NCBI GenBank assembly: GCA_035539175.1
Contig: DATLIY010000013.1
Coordinates: 85,297-149,296, forward strand
Direction of reading: 5' to 3'
Length of the DNA stretch: 64,000 nt
Origin: Acidisarcina sp.
GTDB lineage: Bacteria > Acidobacteriota > Terriglobia > Terriglobales > Acidobacteriaceae
Shown piece by piece: positions 8,330-17,821 of this stretch; positions within the stretch are counted from its first letter, which is position 1, and each line of letters opens with the position of its first letter. A program made the translations under genes and the position numbers. The notes below the pieces were generated by a model, which was given only the letters and a program-made list of their open reading frames with translations, was not told the DNA's origin and searched no databases.

Positions 8330-11247
8330 ACTTCTTCTTCCTTTGTGGCGTGTTTTCTGCCGTTCCTGTTTGCTGCCTTAGCCGGCTTTCTGGCCGGGGC
8401 TTTACCGTTTGCGGAAGCGCCGTTGGGCGTGAGCGCCGCCAGAGCAGGCTCGGCAGCAGCAGGTGCCTGCGCTTTCTGCGGGTAATAGCGCCGCAGAAAC
8501 TCGCCGGTATACGAGTCAGACACCCATGCAACATCCTGCGGTCTGCCTTCGGCGACGACCAGGCCGCCATCCTCGCCACCTTCGGGTCCCAGGTCGATCA
8601 GCCAGTCGGCGTTGCGGATGACATCGAGATTATGTTCGATGATGATCACCGTATTGCCAAGATCGGCGAGCCGATGCAGAACCTCGAGCAGCTTGCGAAC
8701 GTCGTCAAAATGCAGGCCGGTGGTCGGTTCGTCCAGCAGGTAGAGCGTGCGCCCCGTCTGGCGTTTGGAGAGTTCGCGGGCGAGCTTCATGCGCTGTGCC
8801 TCGCCGCCGCTCAGCGTGGTGGCCGCCTGGCCCAGGTGAATGTAGCCGAGGCCCACGTCTACCAGCGTCCTCAGCTTCTGGTTCACTTGCGGAATGTCGG
8901 CCAGGACAGGCAAGGCATCCTCAATCGACAGCTCCAGCACATCGGCGATGGAGTAGCCATTGAACTTGACGGCCAGGGTCTCCTGATTGTAACGGCGACC
9001 GTTACAAACTTCGCAGAGTACGTAGACGTCGGGGAGAAAATTCATCTCGATGCGGCGCTGGCCTTCACCCTGGCATGCTTCGCACCGTCCTCCGGAGACG
9101 TTGAAGGAGAAGCGCCCTGGCTTGTAGCCGCGTTCCCGCGACTGTGGAAGCATGGCAAAGAGATCGCGAATTGCTGTGAAGACCCCGGTGTATGTCGCCG
9201 GATTGGAGCGAGGCGTGCGGCCTATCGGCGACTGATCGATGCGGATGGCCTTATCGATCTGGTCGAAGCCGGTTATGGAGGTGTGTTCCCCTGCCTCTTC
9301 GCGGGAGCCGTAAAGCTCATGGGCGAGCGAGCGGTAAAGAATGTCATTGACGAGCGTGCTCTTGCCCGAGCCGCTTACCCCGGTCACCACCGTCATTACA
9401 CCCACGGGGAAGCGGACATTGAGGTTCTGCAGATTATGGCTGCGTGCGCCAAGGACGGTGAGCCACTTATTCGTCAGCGGCCGGGGCTCGCTGCGATGCA
9501 GAACGTTGAACTCCCCGCTCAGGTAGCGCCCGGTGAGCGATGCAGGAGCGTTGACGATTTCGGCTGGAGTGCCCTCGGCGACGACCTGCCCGCCCAGCTT
9601 TCCCGCGCCTGGTCCCAGGTCGAGCACATAGTCCGCGTGCCGGATGGTGTCCTCATCATGCTCCACCACGAGAACTGTATTCCCCAGGTTCCGCAGCGAT
9701 TCCAGCGCAGCGATGAGCCGTTGATTGTCTCGCTGGTGGAGGCCGATCGATGGTTCGTCGAGCACGTAGAGAACCCCTCGCAAACGCGATCCGATCTGCG
9801 TAGCGAGCCGAATCCGCTGGCCCTCGCCCCCGGAGAGCGTGGCAGCATTGCGGTCAAGCGAGAGATAGTTGAGTCCCACGGCGTTCAGAAATTCCAGCCG
9901 CTCGATAATCTCGTGGCGCAGGCGTTCGGCAATCAGCGCCTCCCGCTCGGAGAATTGAAAGCTTTCGGCTGCGGCCAATGCACGACGAAGCGGAAGCGCG
10001 GTGAAGTCCGCGATCGAAAGGTCTCCAATCTTGACGGCAAGCGACTCCGGCCGCAGTCTGCGGCCTTTACACGAAGGGCAGGTCGAGGCAGACATATAGC
10101 CCATCAGCCATTCGCGGTAGGCATCGGACTTCGACTCCTCCAGGCTGTTGCGCAGGTAGGCGACGATTCCGTGGAAGCCGGTACGTGGCGCTTCGGTCTT
10201 GCTGGGGCCATAAAGCAGAGTGTTCTGCTGCTTCTCGGTCAGTTCTTCGAAAGGCTGGCTCAGATCGATCTTGTAGCGATCCGCCGCGAGCTGGATGAGC
10301 TTATGAAGATATTGCGAGCTGGAGCCGGGACCGAGGCCGCCATCGAGCAGGGGCTTCTTCCAGTCGGCAACGATCTTATTCGGGTCGAAGTCGTAAATGC
10401 TGCCCAGGCCGTGGCACTCCGTGCAGGCACCGTAGGCCGAGTTGAAGGAGAAGCTCCTTGGTTCCAGCTTCGGCACGTCGAGGCCGCAATCGGGGCACGC
10501 CATCGATGAGGAGAAGATCTGTTCCTCTCCGCCAGACAAAGCCACGAGCACCAGCCCATTGGCCATCTGGAGAGCCTTCGCGATCGAGGTTTCCAATCGC
10601 TTCTCCACTCCGGGCTTGAGCACCACGCGGTCGACGACGGCTTCGATGGTGTGATTCTTTCGTTTCTCCAATTGGATCGGGTCCGCCAGGTCTCGCATCT
10701 CGCCATCGATGCGGGCGCGAAATCCCTGCTGATCCAGTTCGTCGAGCAGGTCCTTGAACTCACCCTTCCGCCCGCGCACCACCGGCGCGTAGATTGTCAC
10801 CCGCTCCGTTTTCGCTTTTGCCAGAATGCGCTCGACGATCTGCTCCGGAGACTGCCGGGAGATGGGTTGACCGCACCGCGGGCAATGGGGCACGCCCACG
10901 GATGCGTACAGCAGGCGCAGGTAATCGTAGATTTCGGTGATCGTTCCTACGGTAGAGCGGGGACTGCGGCTCGTAGTCTTTTGTTCAATGGAGATTGCCG
11001 GGCTCAGGCCTTCAATCGAATCGACATCGGGGCGCTCGATCTGATCGAGAAACTGGCGGGCATAGGGCGAGAGCGTTTCCACATATCTCCGCTGACCCTC
11101 TGCGTAGATGGTGTCAAATGCCAGCGACGACTTGCCGGACCCGGAGAGTCCGGTGATGACAGTCAGCGTGTTGCGGGGAATCTGCACGCTGATGTCGCGA
11201 AGATTGTGCTGGCGCGCGCCGCGCACCGTTATATGTGTAATGGCCAT
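8326..11247 (-). CDS. uvrA: Excinuclease ABC subunit A
   Basis: UvrA is the damage-sensing ATPase of nucleotide excision repair and loads UvrB. It shows two ABC modules over 973 residues: Walker [14 protein letters not shown] near residue 35 and [13 protein letters not shown] in the second half, with signatures [12 protein letters not shown] and [12 protein letters not shown]. Zinc-binding CxxC pairs are visible ([19 protein letters not shown] with CEVCNG). The last about 45 residues are an Ala/Lys/Pro-rich tail beyond the usual end of the family. It leads a two-gene unit with the CPBP protease. A long opposite-strand frame (8278-10509) is a shadow. Confidence 0.97.
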   Translation of the reverse strand: MAITHITVRGARQHNLRDISVQIPRNTLTVITGLSGSGKSSLAFDTIYAEGQRRYVETLSPYARQFLDQIERPDVDSIEGLSPAISIEQKTTSRSPRSTVGTITEIYDYLRLLYASVGVPHCPRCGQPISRQSPEQIVERILAKAKTERVTIYAPVVRGRKGEFKDLLDELDQQGFRARIDGEMRDLADPIQLEKRKNHTIEAVVDRVVLKPGVEKRLETSIAKALQMANGLVLVALSGGEEQIFSSSMACPDCGLDVPKLEPRSFSFNSAYGACTECHGLGSIYDFDPNKIVADWKKPLLDGGLGPGSSSQYLHKLIQLAADRYKIDLSQPFEELTEKQQNTLLYGPSKTEAPRTGFHGIVAYLRNSLEESKSDAYREWLMGYMSASTCPSCKGRRLRPESLAVKIGDLSIADFTALPLRRALAAAESFQFSEREALIAERLRHEIIERLEFLNAVGLNYLSLDRNAATLSGGEGQRIRLATQIGSRLRGVLYVLDEPSIGLHQRDNQRLIAALESLRNLGNTVLVVEHDEDTIRHADYVLDLGPGAGKLGGQVVAEGTPAEIVNAPASLTGRYLSGEFNVLHRSEPRPLTNKWLTVLGARSHNLQNLNVRFPVGVMTVVTGVSGSGKSTLVNDILYRSLAHELYGSREEAGEHTSITGFDQIDKAIRIDQSPIGRTPRSNPATYTGVFTAIRDLFAMLPQSRERGYKPGRFSFNVSGGRCEACQGEGQRRIEMNFLPDVYVLCEVCNGRRYNQETLAVKFNGYSIADVLELSIEDALPVLADIPQVNQKLRTLVDVGLGYIHLGQAATTLSGGEAQRMKLARELSKRQTGRTLYLLDEPTTGLHFDDVRKLLEVLHRLADLGNTVIIIEHNLDVIRNADWLIDLGPEGGEDGGLVVAEGRPQDVAWVSDSYTGEFLRRYYPQKAQAPAAAEPALAALTPNGASANGKAPARKPAKAANRNGRKHATKEEEV

Positions 11248-11367
11248 TCTTGAGGCTTTATGGGAACTCGAGGAGAAATCGCACGGTTTTAATAGCTCGG
11301 CCTCGACAGCAAGACGACTGCGAGAGTTAAAATGACGAAAGACTCCTTATGTATCTTATTAGGCAAC

Positions 11368-11406
11368 AGAAACGCGGGTCAAACGCGGGTCAAATGCTGC
11401 GTTTCT
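11368..11406. repeat. Tandem 11-base repeat inside an inverted repeat
   Basis: AAACGCGGGTC occurs twice in a row (11370-11380, 11381-11391). The outer arms AGAAACGC (11368-11375) and GCGTTTCT (11399-11406) are perfect complements. The downstream arm could pair with either copy of AAACGC, so alternative hairpins are possible. It lies between uvrA and the 56-residue gene, about 130 bases before the latter. A regulatory role is only a suggestion. Confidence 0.5.
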
Positions 11407-11538
11407 CTGCGACAATTGCTTCACACAAATCGCCTTCACTGTTTGAGTGAGGCCAAACCTGAAGTTGGATGACGACCGGAAAGTGCTATATCCATCCGGT
11501 GGCAAACAGAGGCAAGCTTCATCACTTAGAAGGCGAGA

Positions 11539-11709
11539 ATGCAGGATATAGTCAATACGTTTCTTTTGATCTGTGCGGCGATGGGCTCCCTTGCCCTGGG
11601 TGTGCTGCTAGCTTATGCCACCTGCAAAGTGGGCTTTCATGTACTGCGGATGCACGCACGATCCTATGCCGCACCGCGAGCCAAGGCCGAGATCGCCCGC
11701 GTTTCCTAG
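11539..11709 (+). CDS. Small single-span membrane protein (56 residues)
   Basis: I do not recognise a named family. The frame encodes 56 residues starting MQDIVNTFLLICAAMG, with one clear hydrophobic helix (about 8-30) followed by a basic C-terminal part (RMHARSYAAPRAKAEIARVS). The start has a good ribosome binding site, AGAAGGCGAGA directly before the ATG, and the distribution of charged residues after the helix suggests an inner-membrane protein with cytoplasmic C-terminus. It stands alone between uvrA (divergent) and an exported protein gene (convergent). Translation signals make it more likely than not a real gene. Confidence 0.55.
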   Translation: MQDIVNTFLLICAAMGSLALGVLLAYATCKVGFHVLRMHARSYAAPRAKAEIARVS

Positions 11710-11868
11710 GTTTTTCGCTGCCTGGCACTTCCTGTTCAGTTTCGTATCTGTTTGCCGTGTCCCGCAGTTTCCCTCGATAGCTCTTTCCCACATATTGATT
11801 GAAGAGGACGGCACTCGATTCCACCCCTGCGGCCTGAACACGCGCGCAGGCAAGCAGTGTGGGTCGCC

Positions 11869-12873
11869 CTATTGCTGCGGCGGCGGTTGTTCCTGCTGCT
11901 GATCCTGACGCATCCTTTGTAGCTGTTCAAGCAACTGCTGTGGGGTTTTTACCTCGCTGCCGGGAGTCGCATTCGGATTCTGTACCGGAGGTGGCACGGG
12001 TTGCGCTTCTGCGGGCAGCGTTTCCGTATCCTGCCCTCCCTGGTCGGGTTCAGCTTCTTCCTCTTCTGGGGGTTGCGTTGCAGCAGCGGCGGTTGTGGGC
12101 GCGGATGTACCGTTCTTCTGGCTGAGAATCAGTTGACGTGGAGCTCCATCCGCCATCTCCCCCACCATCAGGACGTTGTATCCAGCTCCTTCCAGCAGGG
12201 CAGAGAGAACGTCACGCGGCGCACCGGGACCATAATTTCCGAAGACTCGCTCATCGTGGGTCAGGCCTTCCACCTTCATTCCTGTGGCCGCGCCGATGTC
12301 GTGCAACACCTGCGAAAGGCTGGAGTTATCCGACTGAATTGCTATATGGCCCGGACTGACGTGCACCTGGGCGTGATTGGCGGGCAGTTGCAGCAGAGAC
12401 ACTGGCGCGGTGGGCGCTGGTGGGGCTGGTTCCGGCTGTGGGCGCACCGCATTGGGCGGCGCTCCCCGGCGATGGGACCTGGGGGTAGCAGAGGCTGCCG
12501 GAGACCGCTGAGCCATGCTCTGTGCGGCGCCCGGTGTGGCTCCCGGTGTGGCCGCGGGAGCCTGGGCCGACGTGGAGGATGGGGCGACCAAAGGGGCTGC
12601 GGGCGAGACCGGAGGGACTCGTTTTGGCCGGGGACTCCGCACGATCGGCGCATTCATCTCCGGGGGCATATTGTCCTGCGCGATGGCGTTGCCGGGGGCG
12701 AGAGCGAAGATACCAAGCAACGGGGTACAAAGCAGCGCGGCAGCGGCGGTTACGCAGACCTGCCGCAGTGCAGGCAATCGCCTATGCCGCTGGGCGCAGT
12801 CTTCATCGGCGCATCCTTCGAAGGCGAATCCCGCCAATATGTGAGCCTTTCGAGAGTCGATAAGGGAGCGCAT
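11869..12873 (-). CDS. Exported proline-rich protein with STN-like domain
   Basis: This 334-residue exported protein has a signal-type helix at about residues 40-65 (VCVTAAAALLCTPLLGIFAL, ending in AIAQ). A long Pro/Ala/Ser-rich stretch (about 70-165) leads to one folded domain (about 170-255). That domain, with IAIQSDNSSLSQVLHDIG, GNYGPGAPRDVLSALLEGAGYN and RQLILSQ, looks like the STN domain at the N-terminus of secretins and TonB-dependent receptors. The C-terminus is again Pro/Glu/Gln-rich. No secretin barrel is fused or adjacent. It may be a periplasmic scaffold; function unknown. The N-terminus is unusually long before the signal helix, so the true start may lie downstream. Confidence 0.7.
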   Translation of the reverse strand: MRSLIDSRKAHILAGFAFEGCADEDCAQRHRRLPALRQVCVTAAAALLCTPLLGIFALAPGNAIAQDNMPPEMNAPIVRSPRPKRVPPVSPAAPLVAPSSTSAQAPAATPGATPGAAQSMAQRSPAASATPRSHRRGAPPNAVRPQPEPAPPAPTAPVSLLQLPANHAQVHVSPGHIAIQSDNSSLSQVLHDIGAATGMKVEGLTHDERVFGNYGPGAPRDVLSALLEGAGYNVLMVGEMADGAPRQLILSQKNGTSAPTTAAAATQPPEEEEAEPDQGGQDTETLPAEAQPVPPPVQNPNATPGSEVKTPQQLLEQLQRMRQDQQQEQPPPQQ

Positions 12874-13021
12874 CCAAGACCACCATATTCCGCTCCGGCG
12901 CCAGCCGGCTGCAGCAGAAGCATCTATGTACTAGACTACAGTGGTTTCCATCCGCTTGCGTTTTTTTGCGGGAGTAGGGAAGACCTGCAGGATTTTCATA
13001 CAGATAGGACGAATCGAATTG

Positions 13022-14023
13022 ATGCGATGGCCGCGAGCTAACGGGTTGACGTTGAGCATTCAGGGTGTGCTGGCCGTGGTGACGATGTTGTACGGAGGGA
13101 CGGCTTTTGCCGTCACCTGCATCACGCAAGCACAGATGACCGTGAGCCAGCGATCGGAATTGCAGCAGGCGGCGCTTCATCTTGGCCAGCTCGTCCAGAA
13201 GGGCGATACGGCCACGATTAAGACTGGAACTCTCCCCAAGGTGGCCAGCCAATTTGAGGGGATCGCCAGCGGGATACAGTCGTCATCGCCGCTGATCCAG
13301 GGGGCGGCCCTGACCGTCGATCAGATCTATTCGCTGGATGCCTCCGATCTGAAGCAGCCGCAGGATACCCAGTTCTTTTGTGGCGTGGGGGGAACTCCGC
13401 TGGCCGTCGCGCTGAATTTCCAGCAGCTTCCGCCGGGGCAGTATGCCTTTGTCATTCTGCATGCCACAGGCGTAGTTCAGCCGCAGCAGATGGCGTTCAT
13501 TCTGGCGAATGACGGCGGCTGGAAGCTGGCGGGCTTCTACGTTCGCCCCATGTTGTTTGCCGGCCACGACGGCGTCTGGTATTGGAGCCAGGCTCGCGAC
13601 TATGCGAAGAAGAATCAGAACTGGGTCGCTTACTTCTACTACCAGACTGCGCAGTTTCTCTTGATCCCGGTCGATTTCCTCGGCAGCCCGAACCTTGAAA
13701 AGCTGCAACGCGAGCAGGCAGCGGCGCTGCCTTCCGGCCTTCCCGGAGCGCAGCCCATGGTGCTGACGCTGAACGGCCAGAGCTGGAACATCAATAGCCT
13801 GCGCACGGATGCTTCCCTGGGGGGACTCGATCTGGTCATTCACTACCAGGCGCAGGCTGGAGGAGATCCGGTAGTCTCGCGGCAAAGGGCCATCGAAGTG
13901 ATGAAGGCGATGCTTGCCGCGCATCCCGAGTTGCGCCCGGCGTTTCACGGACTATGGGTGTATGCAGATACTCCGGATCATGCAGAGTATGCCGTCGAGC
14001 TGCCGATGGCGCAGATTCCGTGA
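13022..14023 (+). CDS. Conserved exported protein of unknown function
   Basis: The product has a signal peptide (SIQGVLAVVTMLYGGTAFA) and a mature part of about 300 residues without a motif I can name. Features visible are a Gln-rich N-terminal helix region (QRSELQQAALHLGQLVQKGD), a beta-rich middle (QFFCGVGGTPLAVALNF, GQYAFVILHATG), an aromatic run (WVAYFYYQTAQFLLIP), and a C-terminal HGLWVYADTPDHAEYAVELP. The frame is open from 12941, but ATG 13022 places the signal peptide correctly and is preceded by AGGACGAA. It is divergent from the STN-domain gene, about 150 bases apart, and may share its control region. A periplasmic or surface protein is the safest statement. Confidence 0.7.
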   Translation: MRWPRANGLTLSIQGVLAVVTMLYGGTAFAVTCITQAQMTVSQRSELQQAALHLGQLVQKGDTATIKTGTLPKVASQFEGIASGIQSSSPLIQGAALTVDQIYSLDASDLKQPQDTQFFCGVGGTPLAVALNFQQLPPGQYAFVILHATGVVQPQQMAFILANDGGWKLAGFYVRPMLFAGHDGVWYWSQARDYAKKNQNWVAYFYYQTAQFLLIPVDFLGSPNLEKLQREQAAALPSGLPGAQPMVLTLNGQSWNINSLRTDASLGGLDLVIHYQAQAGGDPVVSRQRAIEVMKAMLAAHPELRPAFHGLWVYADTPDHAEYAVELPMAQIP

Positions 14024-14143
14024 GGTTGTTTTGCAAGATCCTACCGTGAGGGCTGGAGCCCGCCAGCAAGCTGCGGCGTGAGAAGATGACGCTGGTGGAA
14101 GAGTGGCAATTGTTCAGAACAAAATTTGAGGTAGATCCATCCC

Positions 14144-14782
14144 ATGCTTAAAGCACTTTCCCAGGTGATCGCCGAACGGCGTGCGACTCCGAGCTTTGAC
14201 GGAAGGCCAATTCCTGACCAGGACTTAAGAAAGATCCTCGATGCGGGATTGCATGCTCCCAGTGGCTATAACATGCAGCCTTGGCGCTTCATCGTGGTGC
14301 GTACGCCAGAGCAGAAGAAACGGCTCCGCGGTGCAAGCTATAACCAGGCCAAGGTGGAAGAGGCCTCGGTGATGATTGTTGCGTGCGGCGATGCGGACGG
14401 CTGGCGTAAAGGGGATGTGGAGGAGATGCTGCGGCTGGGGCGTGCGGGCGGCATGCCGGAGCATTATGCCGAGCAGGCAAAGAACACCATTCCAAACTAT
14501 CTCTCCAACCATTCCAACATCGCGATGTGGCTGAACCGTCAAGTGATGATCGCCTTTACCCATATGCTTTTGATGGCTGAGGCGCTGGGCTACGACACGG
14601 CTCCAATGGAAGGCTTTGAGGAGGAAAAGGTCCGCGAAGTGCTCAAGCTGCCGCTTAGCTACCACGTGGTTGCATTGCTGGGGATTGGGCATCTGAAGGG
14701 TCCGGACAAGTTTGATGGTGGCCGCTTCAGCATGCCACGAACCGTTTTTGAAGAGGAATTTGGACACCCGATCAAGATCTAG
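14144..14782 (+). CDS. Nitroreductase-family protein
   Basis: This is a FMN-dependent nitroreductase-family oxidoreductase of 212 residues. The FMN-binding N-terminus is clear: VIAERRATPSFDGRPIPDQDL then LHAPSGYNMQPWRFIVV (about 45-61), and the C-terminal half has YDTAPMEGFEEEKVREVLKLP and VVALLGIGH, the usual family ending. The natural substrate cannot be told; candidates include quinones, nitroaromatics and enals. GAGG lies 13 bases before the ATG. It is followed 76 bases later by the HAD and Nudix genes on the same strand. Confidence 0.88.
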   Translation: MLKALSQVIAERRATPSFDGRPIPDQDLRKILDAGLHAPSGYNMQPWRFIVVRTPEQKKRLRGASYNQAKVEEASVMIVACGDADGWRKGDVEEMLRLGRAGGMPEHYAEQAKNTIPNYLSNHSNIAMWLNRQVMIAFTHMLLMAEALGYDTAPMEGFEEEKVREVLKLPLSYHVVALLGIGHLKGPDKFDGGRFSMPRTVFEEEFGHPIKI

Positions 14783-14858
14783 GAATGAGCTTCTGCCCCC
14801 TCCCCTGTTTCTCCCAATGAGGGAACAAACCAGAGTAGATCTCCCTTGAGAGGCTAGC

Positions 14859-15539
14859 TTGCGTCCTGAGATTCAACTGAGGCCGGCGGGTCTCATCTTC
14901 GATATGGACGGAGTTCTCATCGATTCCGAGCCGCTGCACAAACGCGCCAAGGAGCAGGTGTTCGCGGAGTTCGGCATCGTCCTGCCGGAGCAGGTGTACG
15001 AGGATTACAAAGGCCGCCCGGATGAGACGATGATGCGCGAAATCGCCGCGAAGCTGGCGAATCCGGCAATCAACGCCGATGAGCTGCTCCGGAGAAAGCA
15101 TCGGGCATTCGAGGCAATGGAGCACACCATTCTGCCGATTCCGGGCGCCGTCGAATTTGTCCTCTGGGCAAAATTGCGCTACCGGATTGCCGTTGCGACG
15201 TCGGCTACTCCGAGAAATCGCGAGGTCGCGCTGCATGCTCTGGGCCTCACTTCGGCCTTCGAAGCTGTGGTGGATGCCGGCGACTACCAACACCCCAAGC
15301 CTGATCCGGAAGTCTTTCAAGTTACAGCGCGCGAGCTCGCGCTTCGTCCGGAGCAATGCTGGGTGATCGAGGATACGCTGAATGGCGTGAAGGGCGCGAA
15401 AGCCGCAGGTTGCGTGGCTGTGGGGCTGACCACAACCTTTGCCGGAGAAGCTCTCGTAGCTGCTGGCGCGGACCTGATTGTTCACTCGTTTGCGGAGCTG
15501 AAGTCTCGTCTGAAAGAGACAGACGCGAAGGGAAGGTGA
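14859..15539 (+). CDS. HAD-family hydrolase, beta-phosphoglucomutase-like
   Basis: This is a haloacid dehalogenase superfamily phosphatase or mutase of 226 residues. Motif I is IFDMDGVLIDSEPLHKRA (about 14-31, nucleophile Asp and acid Asp), motif II is VATSAT, and motif III/IV are HPKPDPEVF and CWVIEDTLNGVKGAKAAG. The cap is of the helical C1 type, as in beta-phosphoglucomutase and phosphoglycolate phosphatase; the substrate is not determined by the motifs. It starts with TTG, supported by GAGAGG seven bases upstream. Ten bases separate it from the Nudix gene, suggesting a shared transcript with a metabolite-housekeeping theme. Confidence 0.87.
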   Translation: MRPEIQLRPAGLIFDMDGVLIDSEPLHKRAKEQVFAEFGIVLPEQVYEDYKGRPDETMMREIAAKLANPAINADELLRRKHRAFEAMEHTILPIPGAVEFVLWAKLRYRIAVATSATPRNREVALHALGLTSAFEAVVDAGDYQHPKPDPEVFQVTARELALRPEQCWVIEDTLNGVKGAKAAGCVAVGLTTTFAGEALVAAGADLIVHSFAELKSRLKETDAKGR

Positions 15540-15548
15540 GGTTCTCAG

Positions 15549-16058
15549 TTGCGGAGAGAATATCCTGAAGCGCCGATTGTTGGCGTTGGCGCTGTCATCA
15601 TTGACGGGGGCCGGGTCTTGCTGGTGCAGCGCGGGCACGAGCCCCTCAAGGGCGAATGGTCCTTGCCCGGCGGCGCGCTCGAGTTGGGCGAGACCCTGAA
15701 GCAGGGAGTGGTGCGAGAGGTTCTGGAAGAGACTGGCCTGGTAGTTGATGCGGTTTCCGTGGTGGAGGTTCTGGACCGGATCGTGACCGAGAATTTGCCG
15801 GACGTGAATTTACAGGACGAGACCGGTGCAGCCAGCCCGGCTCGAATCCGCTTCCACTACGTGCTGATTGATTATCTCTGCCGGGTGGCAGGGGGGAGCC
15901 TGAAGGCTGCAAGCGACGCCGCCGATGCCCGCTGGGTCGAGCCCGGGGAATTGAACGAACATGGCATCTATCGCCTGGCTCCCATTACCGTAGCCGTTAT
16001 CGAGAAAGCCTTTCGTCTGGCGGACAACCCACAGAATACTTCGTGCAATCCATATTAA
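15549..16058 (+). CDS. Nudix hydrolase
   Basis: This Nudix-superfamily pyrophosphohydrolase has 169 residues. The Nudix box (GX5EX7REUXEEXGU) is complete: GALELGE, then REVLEETGL, at about residues 43-65. The surrounding sequence (GVGAVIIDGGRVLLVQRGHEPLKGEWSLPGG) resembles ADP-ribose pyrophosphatase and NUDT-type house-cleaning enzymes, but the substrate is open. It uses a TTG start with GGTGAGG upstream, overlapping the end of the HAD gene region. It is probably cotranscribed with the HAD hydrolase. Confidence 0.88.
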   Translation: MRREYPEAPIVGVGAVIIDGGRVLLVQRGHEPLKGEWSLPGGALELGETLKQGVVREVLEETGLVVDAVSVVEVLDRIVTENLPDVNLQDETGAASPARIRFHYVLIDYLCRVAGGSLKAASDAADARWVEPGELNEHGIYRLAPITVAVIEKAFRLADNPQNTSCNPY

Positions 16059-16103
16059 TAATATTGTGTTAATTGTCGCAAGGTTCTAGAGGGCCTGCCT
16101 CTC

Positions 16104-17147
16104 ATGCGCGAAAACCCTGGGTCGACCACGAAGGCCGGTACGCGACATGAGGCCCAATCAGAAGGCATTCGGCACAGGCGCTCCCGGGCATGGTGCTATG
16201 CCAACAGAACACTGGCCACGGTACTGCTGATTCTGCTTGCCATCGGTACGGCGTTCTGGATTCATCCGGTCTGGATGATCGACCAGGCTCTCTCCTTCCG
16301 TTTGTGGAGCGCAGGAGTCCGCAGCGAGTATGTGTCCGTGGACGGCCATCGCGTGCACTATCTCATCGCAGGACAGGGAGAACCTGTTGTCCTGATCCAC
16401 GGCCTCGGCAGCCGCGCAGAAGATTGGGCGAACATCATTCCGGTGTTGGCTAGTGGGGGCTACCGCGTATACGCGATCGATCTGCTGGGCTATGGCAGGA
16501 CAGATAAGCCAGTTGACGCCACCTATTCGATCTCCGAGGAGGCTGCCTTGGTGCGGGCGTTCCTGGATGCGAAGGGACTCTCGCGGGTGAATCTCGGAGG
16601 CTGGTCGATGGGCGGATGGGTGGCTCTGCGCGTGGCCAGCGATGCTCCTCGTCGCGTGGAGCGGCTGATGCTGTTCGACAGCGCAGGTGTTCGCTTCGAT
16701 CTGCGGTTTTCTCCGGATATTTTCGTGCCGGACACGCCTGAAAAGCTGGCCGACCTGAATGCGTGGCTGATGCCGCGACCGCCGGTCCTTCCAGACTTCT
16801 TTGCCCGGGACCTGCTGCGGGTCTTTCACGAGCACAGATGGGTCATCCAGCGAAGCATCGATTCCATGGCGACCGGAAACGACTTGATGGACGGCAGGCT
16901 CAGCGAGTTGAAGATGCCAGTCCTGATTGTGTGGGGCGCCGAGGATCGGTTGATTCCGGTGACGAGCGGAATCGTCATGCATCGGGAGATTCCCCAGTCC
17001 GTGCTGGCGGTGGTGGATGGCTGCGGCCATCTGGCGCCGGGGCAATGCGCGGGCCGCATCGGTCCGAGGGTGCTGGACTTTCTGCACTCGCAAGCGCCGA
17101 TCGCCTCTCGGACGCAGTTCATCCCGGCAGCACCGGGTGCTCCATGA
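16104..17147 (+). CDS. Membrane-anchored alpha/beta hydrolase
   Basis: This is an alpha/beta-hydrolase fold enzyme of 347 residues. A hydrophobic anchor (TLATVLLILLAIGTAFWIHP, about 34-53) follows a basic N-terminus, so the catalytic domain is probably periplasmic. The oxyanion motif is VVLIHGLGSRAEDW, the nucleophile elbow is GGWSMGG (Ser about 166), the acid is in VWGAEDRLIP, and the His is in DGCGHLAPG. All three catalytic residues are in order. Esterase, lipase or haloperoxidase-like activity is possible; the substrate is unknown. It stands between the Nudix gene and the convergent ubiX. Confidence 0.85.
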   Translation: MRENPGSTTKAGTRHEAQSEGIRHRRSRAWCYANRTLATVLLILLAIGTAFWIHPVWMIDQALSFRLWSAGVRSEYVSVDGHRVHYLIAGQGEPVVLIHGLGSRAEDWANIIPVLASGGYRVYAIDLLGYGRTDKPVDATYSISEEAALVRAFLDAKGLSRVNLGGWSMGGWVALRVASDAPRRVERLMLFDSAGVRFDLRFSPDIFVPDTPEKLADLNAWLMPRPPVLPDFFARDLLRVFHEHRWVIQRSIDSMATGNDLMDGRLSELKMPVLIVWGAEDRLIPVTSGIVMHREIPQSVLAVVDGCGHLAPGQCAGRIGPRVLDFLHSQAPIASRTQFIPAAPGAP

Positions 17148-17160
17148 GAAGGGAAACCCT

Positions 17161-17775
17161 CTATTCGTCGGCCTTCCATGCATAGGCATCCTTTTGCGGC
17201 AGCCCGATATGGGCCAGGACGCGGCAGACGAATTGGTGAGCCATCTCGGTGGAATCCATGGGTTTGTTGTAGAAGGAAGCCATGACCGGAAAGAGGATTG
17301 CGCCAGCGTCAGCAGCCAACTGCATATTTCGCAGGTGAATCTTGTTAAAGGGCGTTTCGCGTACGCAAAGGAGCAAGGGGCGGCACTCCTTTAGGCTAAC
17401 GTCGGCGGCGCGATGGATGAGGTTCGAGGAGATGCCGTTGGCAATCGATGCCAGCGTTCCCATGCTGCAGGGAAGGATGATCATTCCGTCAGAGGGATAG
17501 CTGCCACTGGCGATTCCGGCGCCAATATCGCTCTCGGCAAAGGAATGAATCTTGACCGAGGGCTTGCCCAGCAGCTTTTCCAGCAAATGGCTCCGGCCGC
17601 TGAAGCCCAGTTCCTCGGCCAGCACTCGCAGGGAGTTCTCCGACGGAACAAAGTTCACGCGAGCCACACGTTCATCCGCCTCCAGCGCGAGCAGAAGTTC
17701 ACGCCCGAAGACGGCTCCACTCGCGCCGGTGAGCGCTACGGTCAGGTTCCACTCGCGGCTGGTTTTTTCCTTCAT
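17161..17775 (-). CDS. ubiX: Flavin prenyltransferase UbiX
   Basis: UbiX joins dimethylallyl phosphate to FMN, making the prenylated flavin used by UbiD-type decarboxylases. The 204 residues show the N-terminal VALTGASGAVFGRELL, the middle GSYPSDGMIILPCSMGTLASIANG, and the C-terminal VRETPFNKIHLRNM, all typical of UbiX/Pad1. No ubiD partner lies in the window. It starts 47 bases after purB on the same strand, so a purB-ubiX transcript is plausible. Confidence 0.92.
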   Translation of the reverse strand: MKEKTSREWNLTVALTGASGAVFGRELLLALEADERVARVNFVPSENSLRVLAEELGFSGRSHLLEKLLGKPSVKIHSFAESDIGAGIASGSYPSDGMIILPCSMGTLASIANGISSNLIHRAADVSLKECRPLLLCVRETPFNKIHLRNMQLAADAGAILFPVMASFYNKPMDSTEMAHQFVCRVLAHIGLPQKDAYAWKADE

Positions 17776-17821
17776 CGTGTTGGCACAAATATACGTGTTC
17801 GCAGCTTACAGAGAAAGCAGG

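Noticed and set aside
8278..10509. 743-residue plus-strand frame opposite uvrA
   Set aside because: It is the antisense shadow of a clear uvrA; its translation has no domain and no start signal.
11469..11780. 103-residue frame overlapping the 56-residue gene
   Set aside because: Low-complexity Cys/Ser content and no ribosome binding site; the other frame has both a start site and a clear membrane helix.
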